16,775 bases of DNA from Candidatus Moraniibacteriota bacterium (GCA_014729445.1 WJJX01000049.1:1-16775); one strand, 5' to 3'; numbered from the stretch's first letter, positions 1 through 6,861 are shown. Numbers and translations: made by a program. Notes: generated by a model from the sequence alone, not told the origin.

Positions 1-909
1 CTGATCTTTATTCCCAGCCACTCTCTTTCCTTAATTCACCCGCCTTTTTTAAAAGCATCAAAAATCAAACATCCCAAAAAAGTTTACGTTTTACATGGTC
101 TAGAAATAATAAACAGCAAAGAATATTACGGCTTTCGCGACAGAATTCTTCACGCTTATTTAATCAAGCACAGTCTAAAGAAAGCCGACCAAATTATTTC
201 CGTATCCCAAACTTCAACCAATTTGGCCAAAAAATTCTTTAAAATTCCTGATTTCAAAATCACAACCCTTTATCAATCGGTAAAAATCACTAATTGCTCC
301 AACCAACAAGAAAAGCCGAATTTCAAAAATTACTTTTTATTTTTAGGCAATTGGACTCCAAGAAAAAATATCTTGAATTTGATAAAAGCTTTTTGCCTTC
401 TCAAAAAATCAAAGAAAATTTCCAGAAACACCAAACTAATTCTTCTGGGAGACAAAAATTACAACCGGTCTTTTATAAATCGAATTTTCAGAAACCCTCT
501 TAAAAAAGACTACCAAGCCTCCGTCATTGAGCTTATCAAAAAATCCAAATTCAAAAAATCAATTATTTTATTAAATTATTCTTCCGATGAAAACAGAGAC
601 TGCCTAATCAAAAACGCTAAAGCTCTGGTTATGCCAAGCTTCGACGAAGGCTTTGGCCGAACCGTTCTGGAGAGTCTATTTCTAAAAACTCCGGTTATAA
701 TTTCAAACATTCCCGTATTTAAAGAAATTTACGGCGATACAAAAAAAGGCGTTACCTTCATAAACCCCGACAAACCTAAAAACATCGCAAACGCCCTTTA
801 TAAAACCCTGAAAAACAACAAAAAACCGACAAAAGACGATATCCAAAACCTTAAATTAAAATACGACTGGGAAAAAATTTCAAAAAAAGTAATTGAAATC
901 TTGATTTAG
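1..909 (+). CDS. Glycosyltransferase family 4 (GT-B fold), 5' end outside the window
   Basis: Transfers a sugar from an activated nucleotide-sugar donor to a glycan or lipid acceptor, probably at the inner face of the membrane during surface polysaccharide synthesis. The frame is open from base 1, so the true start lies upstream; an internal TTG at 223 would give a shorter protein but would discard clearly homologous sequence. The upstream part carries the end of the N-terminal domain (VYVLHGLE near residues 30-37, then ADQIISVSQTS near 62-72). The C-terminal donor-binding domain shows LGNWTPRKN (about 115-123) and the family E-x7-E signature, EGFGRTVLE, with Glu at about 216 and 224, followed by PVIISNIPVFKEI. 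The C-terminus looks complete and ends in TAG. Donor and acceptor cannot be told from sequence. A Wzx-like flippase lies 12 kb downstream but is not in the same operon. Confidence 0.88.
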   Translation: MIFIPSHSLSLIHPPFLKASKIKHPKKVYVLHGLEIINSKEYYGFRDRILHAYLIKHSLKKADQIISVSQTSTNLAKKFFKIPDFKITTLYQSVKITNCSNQQEKPNFKNYFLFLGNWTPRKNILNLIKAFCLLKKSKKISRNTKLILLGDKNYNRSFINRIFRNPLKKDYQASVIELIKKSKFKKSIILLNYSSDENRDCLIKNAKALVMPSFDEGFGRTVLESLFLKTPVIISNIPVFKEIYGDTKKGVTFINPDKPKNIANALYKTLKNNKKPTKDDIQNLKLKYDWEKISKKVIEILI

Positions 910-1042
910 CTAAAAAACAGTCGCTCCTCTACTTTAATCCATCCTTTCTCACCTAAGAGCTTGCTGCATCGTCAAGGTAAACCGGCTCAAATTTATCACT
1001 TTCTCGCAGGTAATCGATTACATTGTAATAGTAATAGGCACA
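908..1042 (-). pseudogene. Possible coding relic on the minus strand
   Basis: Reading the minus strand from 1042 to 956 gives 29 codons with protein-like composition, including NVIDYLRES and KFEPVYLDD, and no ATG, GTG or TTG start in frame. The frame is closed by TAA at 1043-1045 and by TAG at 953-955. In the same frame it continues past TAG (VRKDGLK), hits a second TAG at 929-931 and goes on (RSDCFL) to the end of the glycosyltransferase gene. This stretch is clearly richer in G+C than the other gaps in the window. It could be a decayed gene end or a chance open frame; I do not recognise a family. Confidence 0.2.
1010..1021. promoter_or_regulatory. 12-bp perfect palindrome, possible operator
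   Basis: GTAATCGATTAC is a perfect palindrome and is followed at once by two more GTAAT repeats (1025-1029 and 1031-1035). It sits about 47 bases upstream of the -35 box of the promoter at 1068, a place where a dimeric regulator could bind. No regulator is identified. The palindrome also falls inside the possible minus-strand relic, so its conservation may have another cause. Confidence 0.25.
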
Positions 1043-1067
1043 TTAGTCTCAAGCATTAACCTTTATT

Positions 1068-1095
1068 TTGCTTTGCTCAATATTTCTGTTATAAT
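1068..1095 (+). promoter_or_regulatory. Sigma-70-type promoter with extended -10
   Basis: The -35 box is TTGCTT (1068-1073), the spacer 16 bases, and the -10 box a perfect TATAAT (1090-1095) preceded by the extended -10 dinucleotide TG (1087-1088). Transcription would start near 1102 and leave a leader of about 39 bases before the gene at 1141. This is the best promoter match in the window. Confidence 0.65.
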
Positions 1096-1140
1096 ATTTT
1101 TAATTTAATACCCAAGGTTAATTAAAATAAATACAAAAAA

Positions 1141-1980
1141 ATGTTCGGACTAAAAAAATCAAGCCCAAAAAATAAAGAGACCGAAGAAAAAACCAAAATC
1201 ACTCCCGACCCTGACAATGAAAGCCAAAATACCGCCCAAAAATCTCCAAATCAACAAACGCCCCCCCCTGCCGCAAAAACCGAGCCGCCACAAACCAATA
1301 CCGAAAAAGAAACTCCCAAAATTAAAATTAATATGCCCAATCAAATTTCAACCAGTATGGCCGACATAAAAAAAGAACAACCGGGAGACAAAAAAAATGA
1401 AACCAAACCGATAGTCAAAATAAATCCACCTAATCAGGGGGACAAAACAAAAACAGGAGAGGCCGAGGATAAAACAAGAATGAATACACCCGGTCAAGGC
1501 GGTGTAAATTTGAAAAAAGAACAACCCCTAAGCCCTGACGAGGAGGAATTAGCTAAGCTAAAAACTAAATACAAAAGTCCAATCGGCCTTAACATTGGTT
1601 CCACCGTAGGTTCAATCAGTTTTTCCAAACAATCATTCGGCGGCAGCTTAACCATGGAGACCTTAACCACTTACGCCAAAAAATACGAGGAGATTTTAAA
1701 AAAAGTCGACCAAGAAAGAAGCGACCTGTCCAGAAAAATGGCCGAACTCTATAAAGAATTCACCGAGATTTTAGAGGAAAGCGACATCAAAACCGAAGAA
1801 AAAATAAAAAAACAGAAAGAATTGATTCCAAAACTGATAAAGGCTATCGAAGATTTAAAAGCAAAAGCCAGGGAATACAACGATCTAGACCCGGAAGATC
1901 TTATATTTGAAGAAACCAAAGATAAATTGGACAAAGCAAAAACAAACCTTCAACAATATTTGGAAGGAATAAAAAGTTAA
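1141..1980 (+). CDS. Hypothetical protein: disordered proline/lysine-rich N-terminus, coiled-coil C-terminus
   Basis: No family recognised. The 279-residue product has no signal peptide and no membrane segment, so it is probably cytoplasmic. Residues 1-130 are low complexity (Pro, Lys, Glu, Gln, Thr) and contain imperfect repeats: INMPNQ (63-68), INPPNQGDK (94-102) and MNTPGQGG (114-121), plus IKKEQPG (76-82) and LKKEQPL (124-130). A short, possibly folded stretch (about 143-170) is rich in Gly and Ser: SPIGLNIGSTVGS, then FSKQSFGGSL. From about 172 to the end it is charged and predicted helical, consistent with a coiled coil. The layout resembles a tether or scaffold: a flexible arm followed by an oligomerising rod. 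A strong promoter lies 45 bases upstream, and the next gene starts 15 bases after its stop, so the two are likely co-transcribed. The start has no Shine-Dalgarno site. Confidence 0.75.
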   Translation: MFGLKKSSPKNKETEEKTKITPDPDNESQNTAQKSPNQQTPPPAAKTEPPQTNTEKETPKIKINMPNQISTSMADIKKEQPGDKKNETKPIVKINPPNQGDKTKTGEAEDKTRMNTPGQGGVNLKKEQPLSPDEEELAKLKTKYKSPIGLNIGSTVGSISFSKQSFGGSLTMETLTTYAKKYEEILKKVDQERSDLSRKMAELYKEFTEILEESDIKTEEKIKKQKELIPKLIKAIEDLKAKAREYNDLDPEDLIFEETKDKLDKAKTNLQQYLEGIKS

Positions 1981-1995
1981 TCGCTAAAATTTTTA

Positions 1996-2547
1996 ATGAC
2001 TTCCACCCAAAAAACCTCCTTTCTTGATCCCAAATCGATCATCCGACAACTAGATATCAAAAAGGACGAAGTAATAGCCTTTTTAGGCAGCGGTTCGGGA
2101 TATTTTGCCATTGAGATCGCCAAATTGATTGGAAGAGAGGGATATATTTACGCCATCGACATTCTAAAAAATAAAATAGATTCATTTGAAAGTCTATCCA
2201 GGACCAATCAAATCTTCAATTACTCAACCCACCAGATAAATATCGAAAACCAGACTAAACTCGAAGCAATCTTTAAAAACAGAAAACCGGATAAAATTTT
2301 TTTGGTAAGCGTTCTTTCCGAGAACAAACAAAAAGCGCCCGTCATTAAAAATTCAACAGCCGTACTCAAACCAGGCGGAAAGATAATCATCATTGAATGG
2401 AAAAACAAAAACTTAAAAATCGTCCCGCCCAAAAATATGCTTGTAGATAAAGAAAAATTAAAAAGCTACTTAAAATGGCTCAACTTGAAATTCAAAAAAG
2501 AGCTTGATGCCGGTCGTTATCATTGGGGTTTCGTATTTACAAAATAA
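1996..2547 (+). CDS. Class I SAM-dependent methyltransferase
   Basis: A small (183-residue) Rossmann-fold methyltransferase. SAM-binding motif I is FLGSGSGYFAIEIAKLIG (about 29-46), with Ser where DxGCGxG-type enzymes usually have Cys. The post-I acidic residue is Asp55 in YAIDI, and the strand-4/strand-5 region shows LKPGGKIIIIEW (124-135), typical of UbiE-like and Methyltransf_11/31 proteins. The C-terminal half is short, with the usual final strand (HWGFVFTK) and no extra substrate-binding domain, so the methyl acceptor cannot be predicted. It lies 15 bases behind the coiled-coil gene and is probably in its operon. The gap after it is very AT-rich and holds the leader of the next operon. 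Confidence 0.8.
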   Translation: MTSTQKTSFLDPKSIIRQLDIKKDEVIAFLGSGSGYFAIEIAKLIGREGYIYAIDILKNKIDSFESLSRTNQIFNYSTHQINIENQTKLEAIFKNRKPDKIFLVSVLSENKQKAPVIKNSTAVLKPGGKIIIIEWKNKNLKIVPPKNMLVDKEKLKSYLKWLNLKFKKELDAGRYHWGFVFTK

Positions 2548-2619
2548 GAAGAATCATTAATATTATTAGTATTAAAGTCATATTGAGTTATTTGATAAAA
2601 TTTAAAAAGTTTATTCTAA

Positions 2620-2648
2620 ATTTTAAGAATTAAATTAATTCTTAAAAT
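2620..2648. repeat. 29-base near-perfect palindrome (14-bp arms)
   Basis: ATTTTAAGAATTAA (2620-2633) and TTAATTCTTAAAAT (2635-2648) are exact reverse complements around a single A. Even at this base composition a 14-bp perfect match with one central base is unlikely by chance. It has no U-tract after it and contains only two G-C pairs in DNA terms, so it is a poor intrinsic terminator. Protein-binding palindrome or cruciform are the better readings. Confidence 0.55.
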
Positions 2649-2649
2649 A

Positions 2650-2679
2650 TTGATAAATAAAGTAATTAAAAAATAAACT
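2650..2679 (+). promoter_or_regulatory. Candidate promoter for the lipoprotein/pilin operon
   Basis: TTGATA (2650-2655), an 18-base spacer and TAAACT (2674-2679) make a moderate sigma-70-like match. The -10 box overlaps the start of the right-hand arm AACTCAATATG at 2676, so a protein bound to that repeat could block the promoter. The match is modest and the region is very AT-rich, so confidence is limited. Confidence 0.3.
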
Positions 2680-2728
2680 CAATATGAATTAATTAATCAA
2701 ATAACTTTCTAATAAATAAAAAAATTTA

Positions 2729-4168
2729 ATGAAAAGACTAAAACGAATTGTTTCAATATTTGTATTATTTTTTCTTTTAAACTCCATCCTGTACGGCTGC
2801 GGTCTAAAAGAGCAGCCGGCCTACGGCGTAAAAGAAATCGAGATTTGGGGAGTTTGGGATGACTCCGACATAATGGACGAACTCATCAAACAATACACCG
2901 ACGCCAATCCGCAGATCGGAAAAATCACTTACCGCAAAATGACCTTTGAGGAATACGAACAAGATCTGGGAAACGCTTTCGAGAGAGAGAAAAGTCCCGA
3001 CATTTTCATCGCCCATCATAGCTGGCTGGCAGATCGAAGACACAGAATGCTAAGCCAAAACGAAGCTATCCAAATTTACAACCAGGCCGCAAAGGCCAGG
3101 GGTGGCTGCTCCGAACCGCCTCTTCAGGAAGAACCCTTGATTTCCTTGAATGGATTACACACCGGTTACGCCGACGTAGTCTACAAAGATTTTGTCATAG
3201 ACCGACGGCTTTACGGAATGCCGCTAACCGTAGACACGTTGGCTCTATTTTATAACGAGGACCTATTTAGCGAAGTTGGAATCGCGACTCCCCCCAGAAC
3301 TTGGGAAGAGTTAGCCGAAACCTCACAAAAATTAACTCAAATCGACGAAAACGGCAACATTAAACAGTCCGGCATCGCCCTAGGCACCGCCAACAATATC
3401 AACCGATCAAGCGATATCTACTTAATGCTTGCAATGCAAAAAGGTTCGGAAATTGTAGACAGAGAAACCAAGGAAGTAACCTTAACAGATCAAGTATCGG
3501 AAGGCGGCAGCAACAAACTGATTAACCCCGCCTTGGAAGCCCTCGATTTTTACGCCAGCTTTTCCGAGGCCACTCACGAAAACTATACCTGGAATCCCCG
3601 AATGCATAATTCAATCGACGCCTTTCAGGAAGGCAAACTGGCGATGATGATAAATTATACCTACGCCATCGAAAATATCCGAAACAAAGCTCCTAAACTC
3701 AATTTTAAAGTAGTTGAAATTCCTCAATTTGAAAATGCCAAGGCTGAAAATAAAATAGCCTATGCCAACTATTGGGGTTACGTCGTCTCAAGTCAAAGCA
3801 AATTTCCACCTAACGAAAAAAATAAACCATTGGAATGCTGGAAATTCTTAACCTATCTCAAAGAAAAAAAGATAATCGAACAATATGTTGAAGAAACCGA
3901 TTCCCCGGCCGCCAGAAAAGACGTTATCGAAGATCAAAAATACGAACCCGAAATCGGTGTATTTGCCGAACAAAACCTAAGAGCCGCCACTTTTTACAAA
4001 CCCAAAAGCGACGAAATCGACAAAGTAATTATCGACAACTTGGAAGACGTAGCCTTAAACAGGAAAGAAAAAGATCAAGCTATAAAAGAAATCGAAACCG
4101 AACTTAAAAACGTCCTCTCGGAAAACGAAGACTACATCGAAGAATTAGAACGAGATCTAGAAGAATAA
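2729..4168 (+). CDS. Lipoprotein extracellular solute-binding protein, family 1
   Basis: A substrate-binding protein of the kind that feeds sugar ABC transporters (MalE/UgpB-like fold), anchored outside the membrane by a lipid. Residues 1-23 are a basic then hydrophobic signal, ending in the lipobox LYGC with the lipidated Cys at 24. The mature part begins with EIEIWGVWDDSD (36-47), then PDIFIAHHSWLADRR (90-104), and the typical hinge-region stretch YGMPLTVDTLALFYNEDLF (162-180) followed by PPRTWEEL. Its 479 residues are normal for the family, with an acidic helical tail (about 440-479). No ABC permease or ATPase gene accompanies it. The next gene, only 8 bases downstream, encodes a VirB2-like pilin, so the operon links it to the secretion/pilus proteins. 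It may act as a ligand receptor for that machine or serve permeases encoded elsewhere; the ligand is unknown. Confidence 0.85.
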   Translation: MKRLKRIVSIFVLFFLLNSILYGCGLKEQPAYGVKEIEIWGVWDDSDIMDELIKQYTDANPQIGKITYRKMTFEEYEQDLGNAFEREKSPDIFIAHHSWLADRRHRMLSQNEAIQIYNQAAKARGGCSEPPLQEEPLISLNGLHTGYADVVYKDFVIDRRLYGMPLTVDTLALFYNEDLFSEVGIATPPRTWEELAETSQKLTQIDENGNIKQSGIALGTANNINRSSDIYLMLAMQKGSEIVDRETKEVTLTDQVSEGGSNKLINPALEALDFYASFSEATHENYTWNPRMHNSIDAFQEGKLAMMINYTYAIENIRNKAPKLNFKVVEIPQFENAKAENKIAYANYWGYVVSSQSKFPPNEKNKPLECWKFLTYLKEKKIIEQYVEETDSPAARKDVIEDQKYEPEIGVFAEQNLRAATFYKPKSDEIDKVIIDNLEDVALNRKEKDQAIKEIETELKNVLSENEDYIEELERDLEE

Positions 4169-4176
4169 ATAACCCT

Positions 4177-4887
4177 ATGTTTAAAAAAAAGAAAGAATTA
4201 AAATCAACCCTTTTCCAATTAGTTTTCGTTAGTCTAGCTGTATTAATTATACTAGGACCCAAAATGGCCCTGGCGGAAACTATCATTCCCAGTCACTTGG
4301 TGACCTTATGGAACCCTATACCCGAAAATATTATTGACCCAAATATGTCGCCGGATGAAATCATTGTAACCGTAGTGGGCCTTGTCTTATCGACAATCGT
4401 CGAAATTATAGCCGCTTTGGCTTTAATTTTCATAATTATCGGCGGATTTCTTTATATGCTGGCCGGCGGCGAGCAGAAAAAAATGGAAAGCGCCAAGAAA
4501 ATCGTTTTAAATTCCGTCATCGGTCTGGCTCTGGCCATTGGAGCGGCTATTATTCTGTCGGAACTTGCCGTGGCTCTCGGCGGAGCCGGAAGCGCCAGCA
4601 CCCTGGACAGTTCCTTTACAATTACTGAAAACGTAAAAGATCTTATGAATCTATCAGACGACGGAGCCGAAAAGGTAGTCACCAATATTATAAATCTACT
4701 GCTCTCCGTGCTTGCGATGCTTGGAGTTTTGGGCATCACTATCGGAAGCATTATGTATTTTACTTCGGCGGGAAATGAGGATAGAGCCGAAACCGGCAAG
4801 AAAACCTTGATTTATTCAATCATCGGCTTGGCTGTCGCCATCGGCTCTCAAGTAATCGTTAAACAAATCGCCAGTTTGCTGGAGTAA
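4177..4887 (+). CDS. VirB2/TrbC-like pilin, tandem two-domain form
   Basis: An exported membrane protein of 236 residues made of two copies of the small 'T4SS pilin' fold common in CPR genomes. A signal peptide covers residues 1-33 (cut after ALA). Each copy has two membrane helices joined by a short polar loop. In copy 1 the helices lie at about 66-96 and 109-133, with loop GGEQKKMESAKK (97-108). In copy 2 they lie at about 166-196 and 210-230, with the conserved loop AGNEDRAETGKK (198-209). A Gly/Ala/Ser-rich linker (134-150) joins the copies. Copy 2 is closer to the family consensus than copy 1. In conjugation systems VirB2/TrbC proteins form the pilus or sit in the membrane awaiting assembly. 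It starts 8 bases after the lipoprotein gene and is followed by a paralogue. Confidence 0.8.
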   Translation: MFKKKKELKSTLFQLVFVSLAVLIILGPKMALAETIIPSHLVTLWNPIPENIIDPNMSPDEIIVTVVGLVLSTIVEIIAALALIFIIIGGFLYMLAGGEQKKMESAKKIVLNSVIGLALAIGAAIILSELAVALGGAGSASTLDSSFTITENVKDLMNLSDDGAEKVVTNIINLLLSVLAMLGVLGITIGSIMYFTSAGNEDRAETGKKTLIYSIIGLAVAIGSQVIVKQIASLLE

Positions 4888-4917
4888 AGGCCGTCTTAAT
4901 AATTTTGAAATTAAATC

Positions 4918-5565
4918 ATGAAGTTGACCAAAATTTTAAAGAAAAAAAAGAGCTTAACTGTATTGCTTTTCGCAATTATTTCCGCCTTTCTGTTTGACTT
5001 CAGTTTAACCCCTCCACCCTGTCAAGCCGATGAATATACCACCAACATCAATGTCAAAAACCCGATCGGCAGCGACACTTTTGAAGAAACTATAATTTCA
5101 ATCCTAGACAGACTCGAGGTTTTTATCGCCGGCATCGCGCTCATTATGTTTATAATCTCAGGTATCGTCTATATCTTTTCCCAGGGCAATCAAGATCGAA
5201 CCGCCTTGGCAAAAAGGATAATGACAGGCTCAATTATAGGCCTTATCATTATCCTCGGCGCCAAAACCATTTTAAAAGAAATCTATGATATCTTCGGTGT
5301 AGTCATAACTGGCTCTACCGGAGCATCGACCGCTCAAAGCATCAAAGATGTCGTCCAAAACGTTTTAGAGTTTGTCTTGTCATTAATCGCAATGCTTGCT
5401 ATAATAAGTTTATCCATATCCGGGATAGGTTATATGACCTCGCTCGGTAATCAGGAGGCGATGGAAAAAAACAAAAAACAAATTATTTATTCGATCATCG
5501 GAATCAGTATTGCTATCGGTTCTTTAGTAATAATCAAACAAATTGCATCCCTCATCGAAGGTTAA
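4918..5565 (+). CDS. VirB2/TrbC-like pilin, second tandem two-domain form
   Basis: A paralogue of the preceding gene: 215 residues, signal peptide about 1-37, then two pilin-like units. Unit 1 has membrane helices at about 67-88 and 103-124, with loop QGNQDRTALAKR (89-100). Unit 2 has helices at about 150-175 and 189-211, with loop LGNQEAMEKNKK (176-187). Its last residues, IIKQIASLIEG, match IVKQIASLLE at the end of the previous protein, so the two genes come from one duplication of a gene that was already two-domain. The Cys at 35 (PPPCQAD) is not in a good lipobox, so ordinary signal peptidase cleavage is more likely. The gap to the gene before is 30 bases, consistent with one operon. Whether these are pilus subunits or membrane partners of the single-domain pilins is not known. 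Confidence 0.8.
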   Translation: MKLTKILKKKKSLTVLLFAIISAFLFDFSLTPPPCQADEYTTNINVKNPIGSDTFEETIISILDRLEVFIAGIALIMFIISGIVYIFSQGNQDRTALAKRIMTGSIIGLIIILGAKTILKEIYDIFGVVITGSTGASTAQSIKDVVQNVLEFVLSLIAMLAIISLSISGIGYMTSLGNQEAMEKNKKQIIYSIIGISIAIGSLVIIKQIASLIEG

Positions 5566-5575
5566 TTACAAAATA

Positions 5576-5612
5576 TTATCAATTTTTAAAATTTATTATA
5601 TAATTTAAAAAT
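5576..5612 (+). promoter_or_regulatory. Candidate internal promoter with an overlapping AT hairpin
   Basis: TTATCA (5576-5581), a 17-base spacer and a perfect TATAAT (5599-5604) precede the first single-domain pilin gene by 44 bases. A 9-bp all-AT inverted repeat, ATTTTTAAA (5582-5590) with TTTAAAAAT (5604-5612), spans the spacer and -10 box. This would let the three single-domain pilins be made independently of, and in larger amount than, the two-domain ones. Chance matches are common in such AT-rich sequence. Confidence 0.4.
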
Positions 5613-5648
5613 ATAAATTATAAAATTAATCATTAATAATCAAAGCTA

Positions 5649-6041
5649 ATGAAAAAAGTTAAACAAAAAGCTAAAAGTTTAATCGCCTCAATAGGCTCAT
5701 TAACACTAATGCCAATCACAACGACCCTGGCAGCCAGTTCCGGCGGCTACGGAGAGGGTAAAGACATTGCAGGAACAGGAACAGGACTTGAACAAGATGT
5801 CAAATTCAGCTCGGTTTTACAAACGATTCTTTATGTTGGAGCTCTTCTATTGGGTTCTCTTGGTGTTCTAGGCTTTTTAATTTCAGGCATTATTTATGTA
5901 ACCGCGGCCGGCAACGAGGATCGAATGGAAACCGCCAAAAGAGCTATGATGTACTCAATTGTTGGTGTGGTCGTGGGGAGTTTGGGCTTCGCCCTTATTA
6001 ATCTTATCGAAGCGGTATCAAAAGGAGAAGAGACCTTTTAA
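5649..6041 (+). CDS. VirB2/TrbC-like pilin (T4SS pilin family), single domain
   Basis: A 130-residue exported pilin-like protein. A signal peptide covers about 1-28 (TTTLA, then AS). A Gly-rich exposed stretch (31-47) follows, then two membrane helices at about 55-85 and 100-121 around the family loop AGNEDRMETAKR (87-98). The segment LGVLGFLISGIIYVTAAG is close to the consensus of the CPR T4SS pilin family. The length fits a processed VirB2/TrbC pilin. It is the first of three single-domain copies and has its own candidate promoter 44 bases upstream, so it may be the main structural subunit. It could instead be a small membrane protein with a role other than building a fibre. Confidence 0.83.
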   Translation: MKKVKQKAKSLIASIGSLTLMPITTTLAASSGGYGEGKDIAGTGTGLEQDVKFSSVLQTILYVGALLLGSLGVLGFLISGIIYVTAAGNEDRMETAKRAMMYSIVGVVVGSLGFALINLIEAVSKGEETF

Positions 6042-6066
6042 TTATGGCCGATAAATTAATTCAACA

Positions 6067-6423
6067 ATGTATCACTATATAAAAAAAATCCTTTTGTTAG
6101 CCATAATTTTTATAATGCCCTTAAAAGCACTGGCAACCTTTGAAGACGGTCTCGAAGAGGCGTCAACAGCAACCGGATTAGAAGCAGTGTCTTTTGAAAT
6201 CATTCTATTAGCCATTTTAGATGTAGCCAGCTTCGGACTTGGTGCTCTTGGGGTACTGGGCTTTATAATATCTGGACTCATCTATGTCACAGCTTCAGGA
6301 AACGAGGATCAGATGCAAACCGCTAAGAAAGCCATGACATATTCTATTATCGGAGTAGCAATCGGCCTTCTAAGCTTTGCAATTATCCTTTTAATAGAAG
6401 AGATCAGCCAAGGTTACCTCTAA
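6067..6423 (+). CDS. VirB2/TrbC-like pilin, single domain
   Basis: The second single-domain copy, 118 residues. The signal peptide is about 1-23 (KALA, then TF). The mature N-terminus is short and acidic, followed by helices at about 44-75 and 90-112 around SGNEDQMQTAKK (77-88). The stretch YVTASGNEDQMQTAK is identical in the next gene, so the two are recent duplicates or under strong constraint. It lies 25 bases after the previous gene and 38 before the next, in one transcript by spacing. No Shine-Dalgarno site precedes the ATG. Confidence 0.83.
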   Translation: MYHYIKKILLLAIIFIMPLKALATFEDGLEEASTATGLEAVSFEIILLAILDVASFGLGALGVLGFIISGLIYVTASGNEDQMQTAKKAMTYSIIGVAIGLLSFAIILLIEEISQGYL

Positions 6424-6461
6424 AATTTATACTAAGGTTATTCAAAGGTAAAATAAAAATT

Positions 6462-6836
6462 GTGAAATTTACTATTTATAAAAAAATCAGCCTATTTACT
6501 ATATTTGTATTTTCTCTGCTTTCAACACCCAAACTCAAAGTGGGTGCTGTTGATATGCCAGTCACCGACCTGCCGGATCCAGGCGGATCCGATCCGATAG
6601 TTGCGGTTGTTAGTAATGTTTTAAGCTTTATTATGACCGTAGCCGGATTTTTGAGTGTGCTGGCTTTTATTATCTCGGGAATTATGTATGTAACCGCCTC
6701 AGGCAATGAGGATCAAATGCAAACCGCAAAAAGAGCCTTAATTTACGGCATAATAGGCGTAGCCATAACTCTGCTTTCCTTAAGCATTATTATGCTCATA
6801 AATGACATAATGCAAGACAATATACCCACTCTATAA
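6462..6836 (+). CDS. VirB2/TrbC-like pilin, single domain
   Basis: The third single-domain copy, 124 residues, starting at GTG. No ATG lies close enough upstream, and the signal peptide begins properly at this codon (MKFTIYKKISLFTIFVFSLL), with cleavage likely after VGA at about 29. An exposed Pro/Asp-rich stretch (31-45) precedes the helices at about 47-78 and 93-114, around SGNEDQMQTAKR (80-91). The weak AAAGG at 6444-6448 is 13 bases from the start, too far for a normal ribosome-binding site. The motor-protein gene begins 114 bases downstream, after T-rich sequence. Confidence 0.82.
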   Translation: MKFTIYKKISLFTIFVFSLLSTPKLKVGAVDMPVTDLPDPGGSDPIVAVVSNVLSFIMTVAGFLSVLAFIISGIMYVTASGNEDQMQTAKRALIYGIIGVAITLLSLSIIMLINDIMQDNIPTL

Positions 6837-6838
6837 AA

Positions 6839-6861
6839 ATTAAAAAAAATTGATTTTTAAT
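6839..6861 (+). terminator. Weak AT-only hairpin after the pilin genes
   Basis: ATTAAAAA (6839-6846) and TTTTTAAT (6854-6861) form an 8-bp stem with a 7-base loop. T-rich runs follow at 6891-6908. The stem holds no G-C pairs, so it would end transcription poorly; partial termination between the pilin genes and the motor gene is possible. Confidence 0.25.

Larger units (their letters stand above)
2579..2706. repeat. Overlapping inverted repeats forming two mutually exclusive pairings
   Basis: Arm A, CATATTGAGTT (2579-2589), pairs perfectly with AACTCAATATG (2676-2686). Arm B, AGTTATTTGAT (2586-2596), pairs perfectly with ATCAAATAACT (2696-2706). A and B overlap, and their partners come in the order A' then B', so the two pairings compete instead of nesting. 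The whole set lies in the 181-base gap before the solute-binding lipoprotein gene and encloses the palindrome at 2620-2648. It could be a regulator-binding region in DNA or an RNA switch if the leader is transcribed from further upstream. Confidence 0.5.

Noticed and set aside
223..909. Glycosyltransferase starting at the TTG at 223
   Set aside because: The frame is open to base 1, and residues before 223 carry family features (LHGLE, ISVSQTS), so the gene extends out of the window.
5014..5025. Lipobox in the second two-domain pilin (PPPCQ)
   Set aside because: The residues before Cys are prolines instead of the L-[AS]-[GA] pattern, and a normal signal peptidase site follows (CQA-DE).
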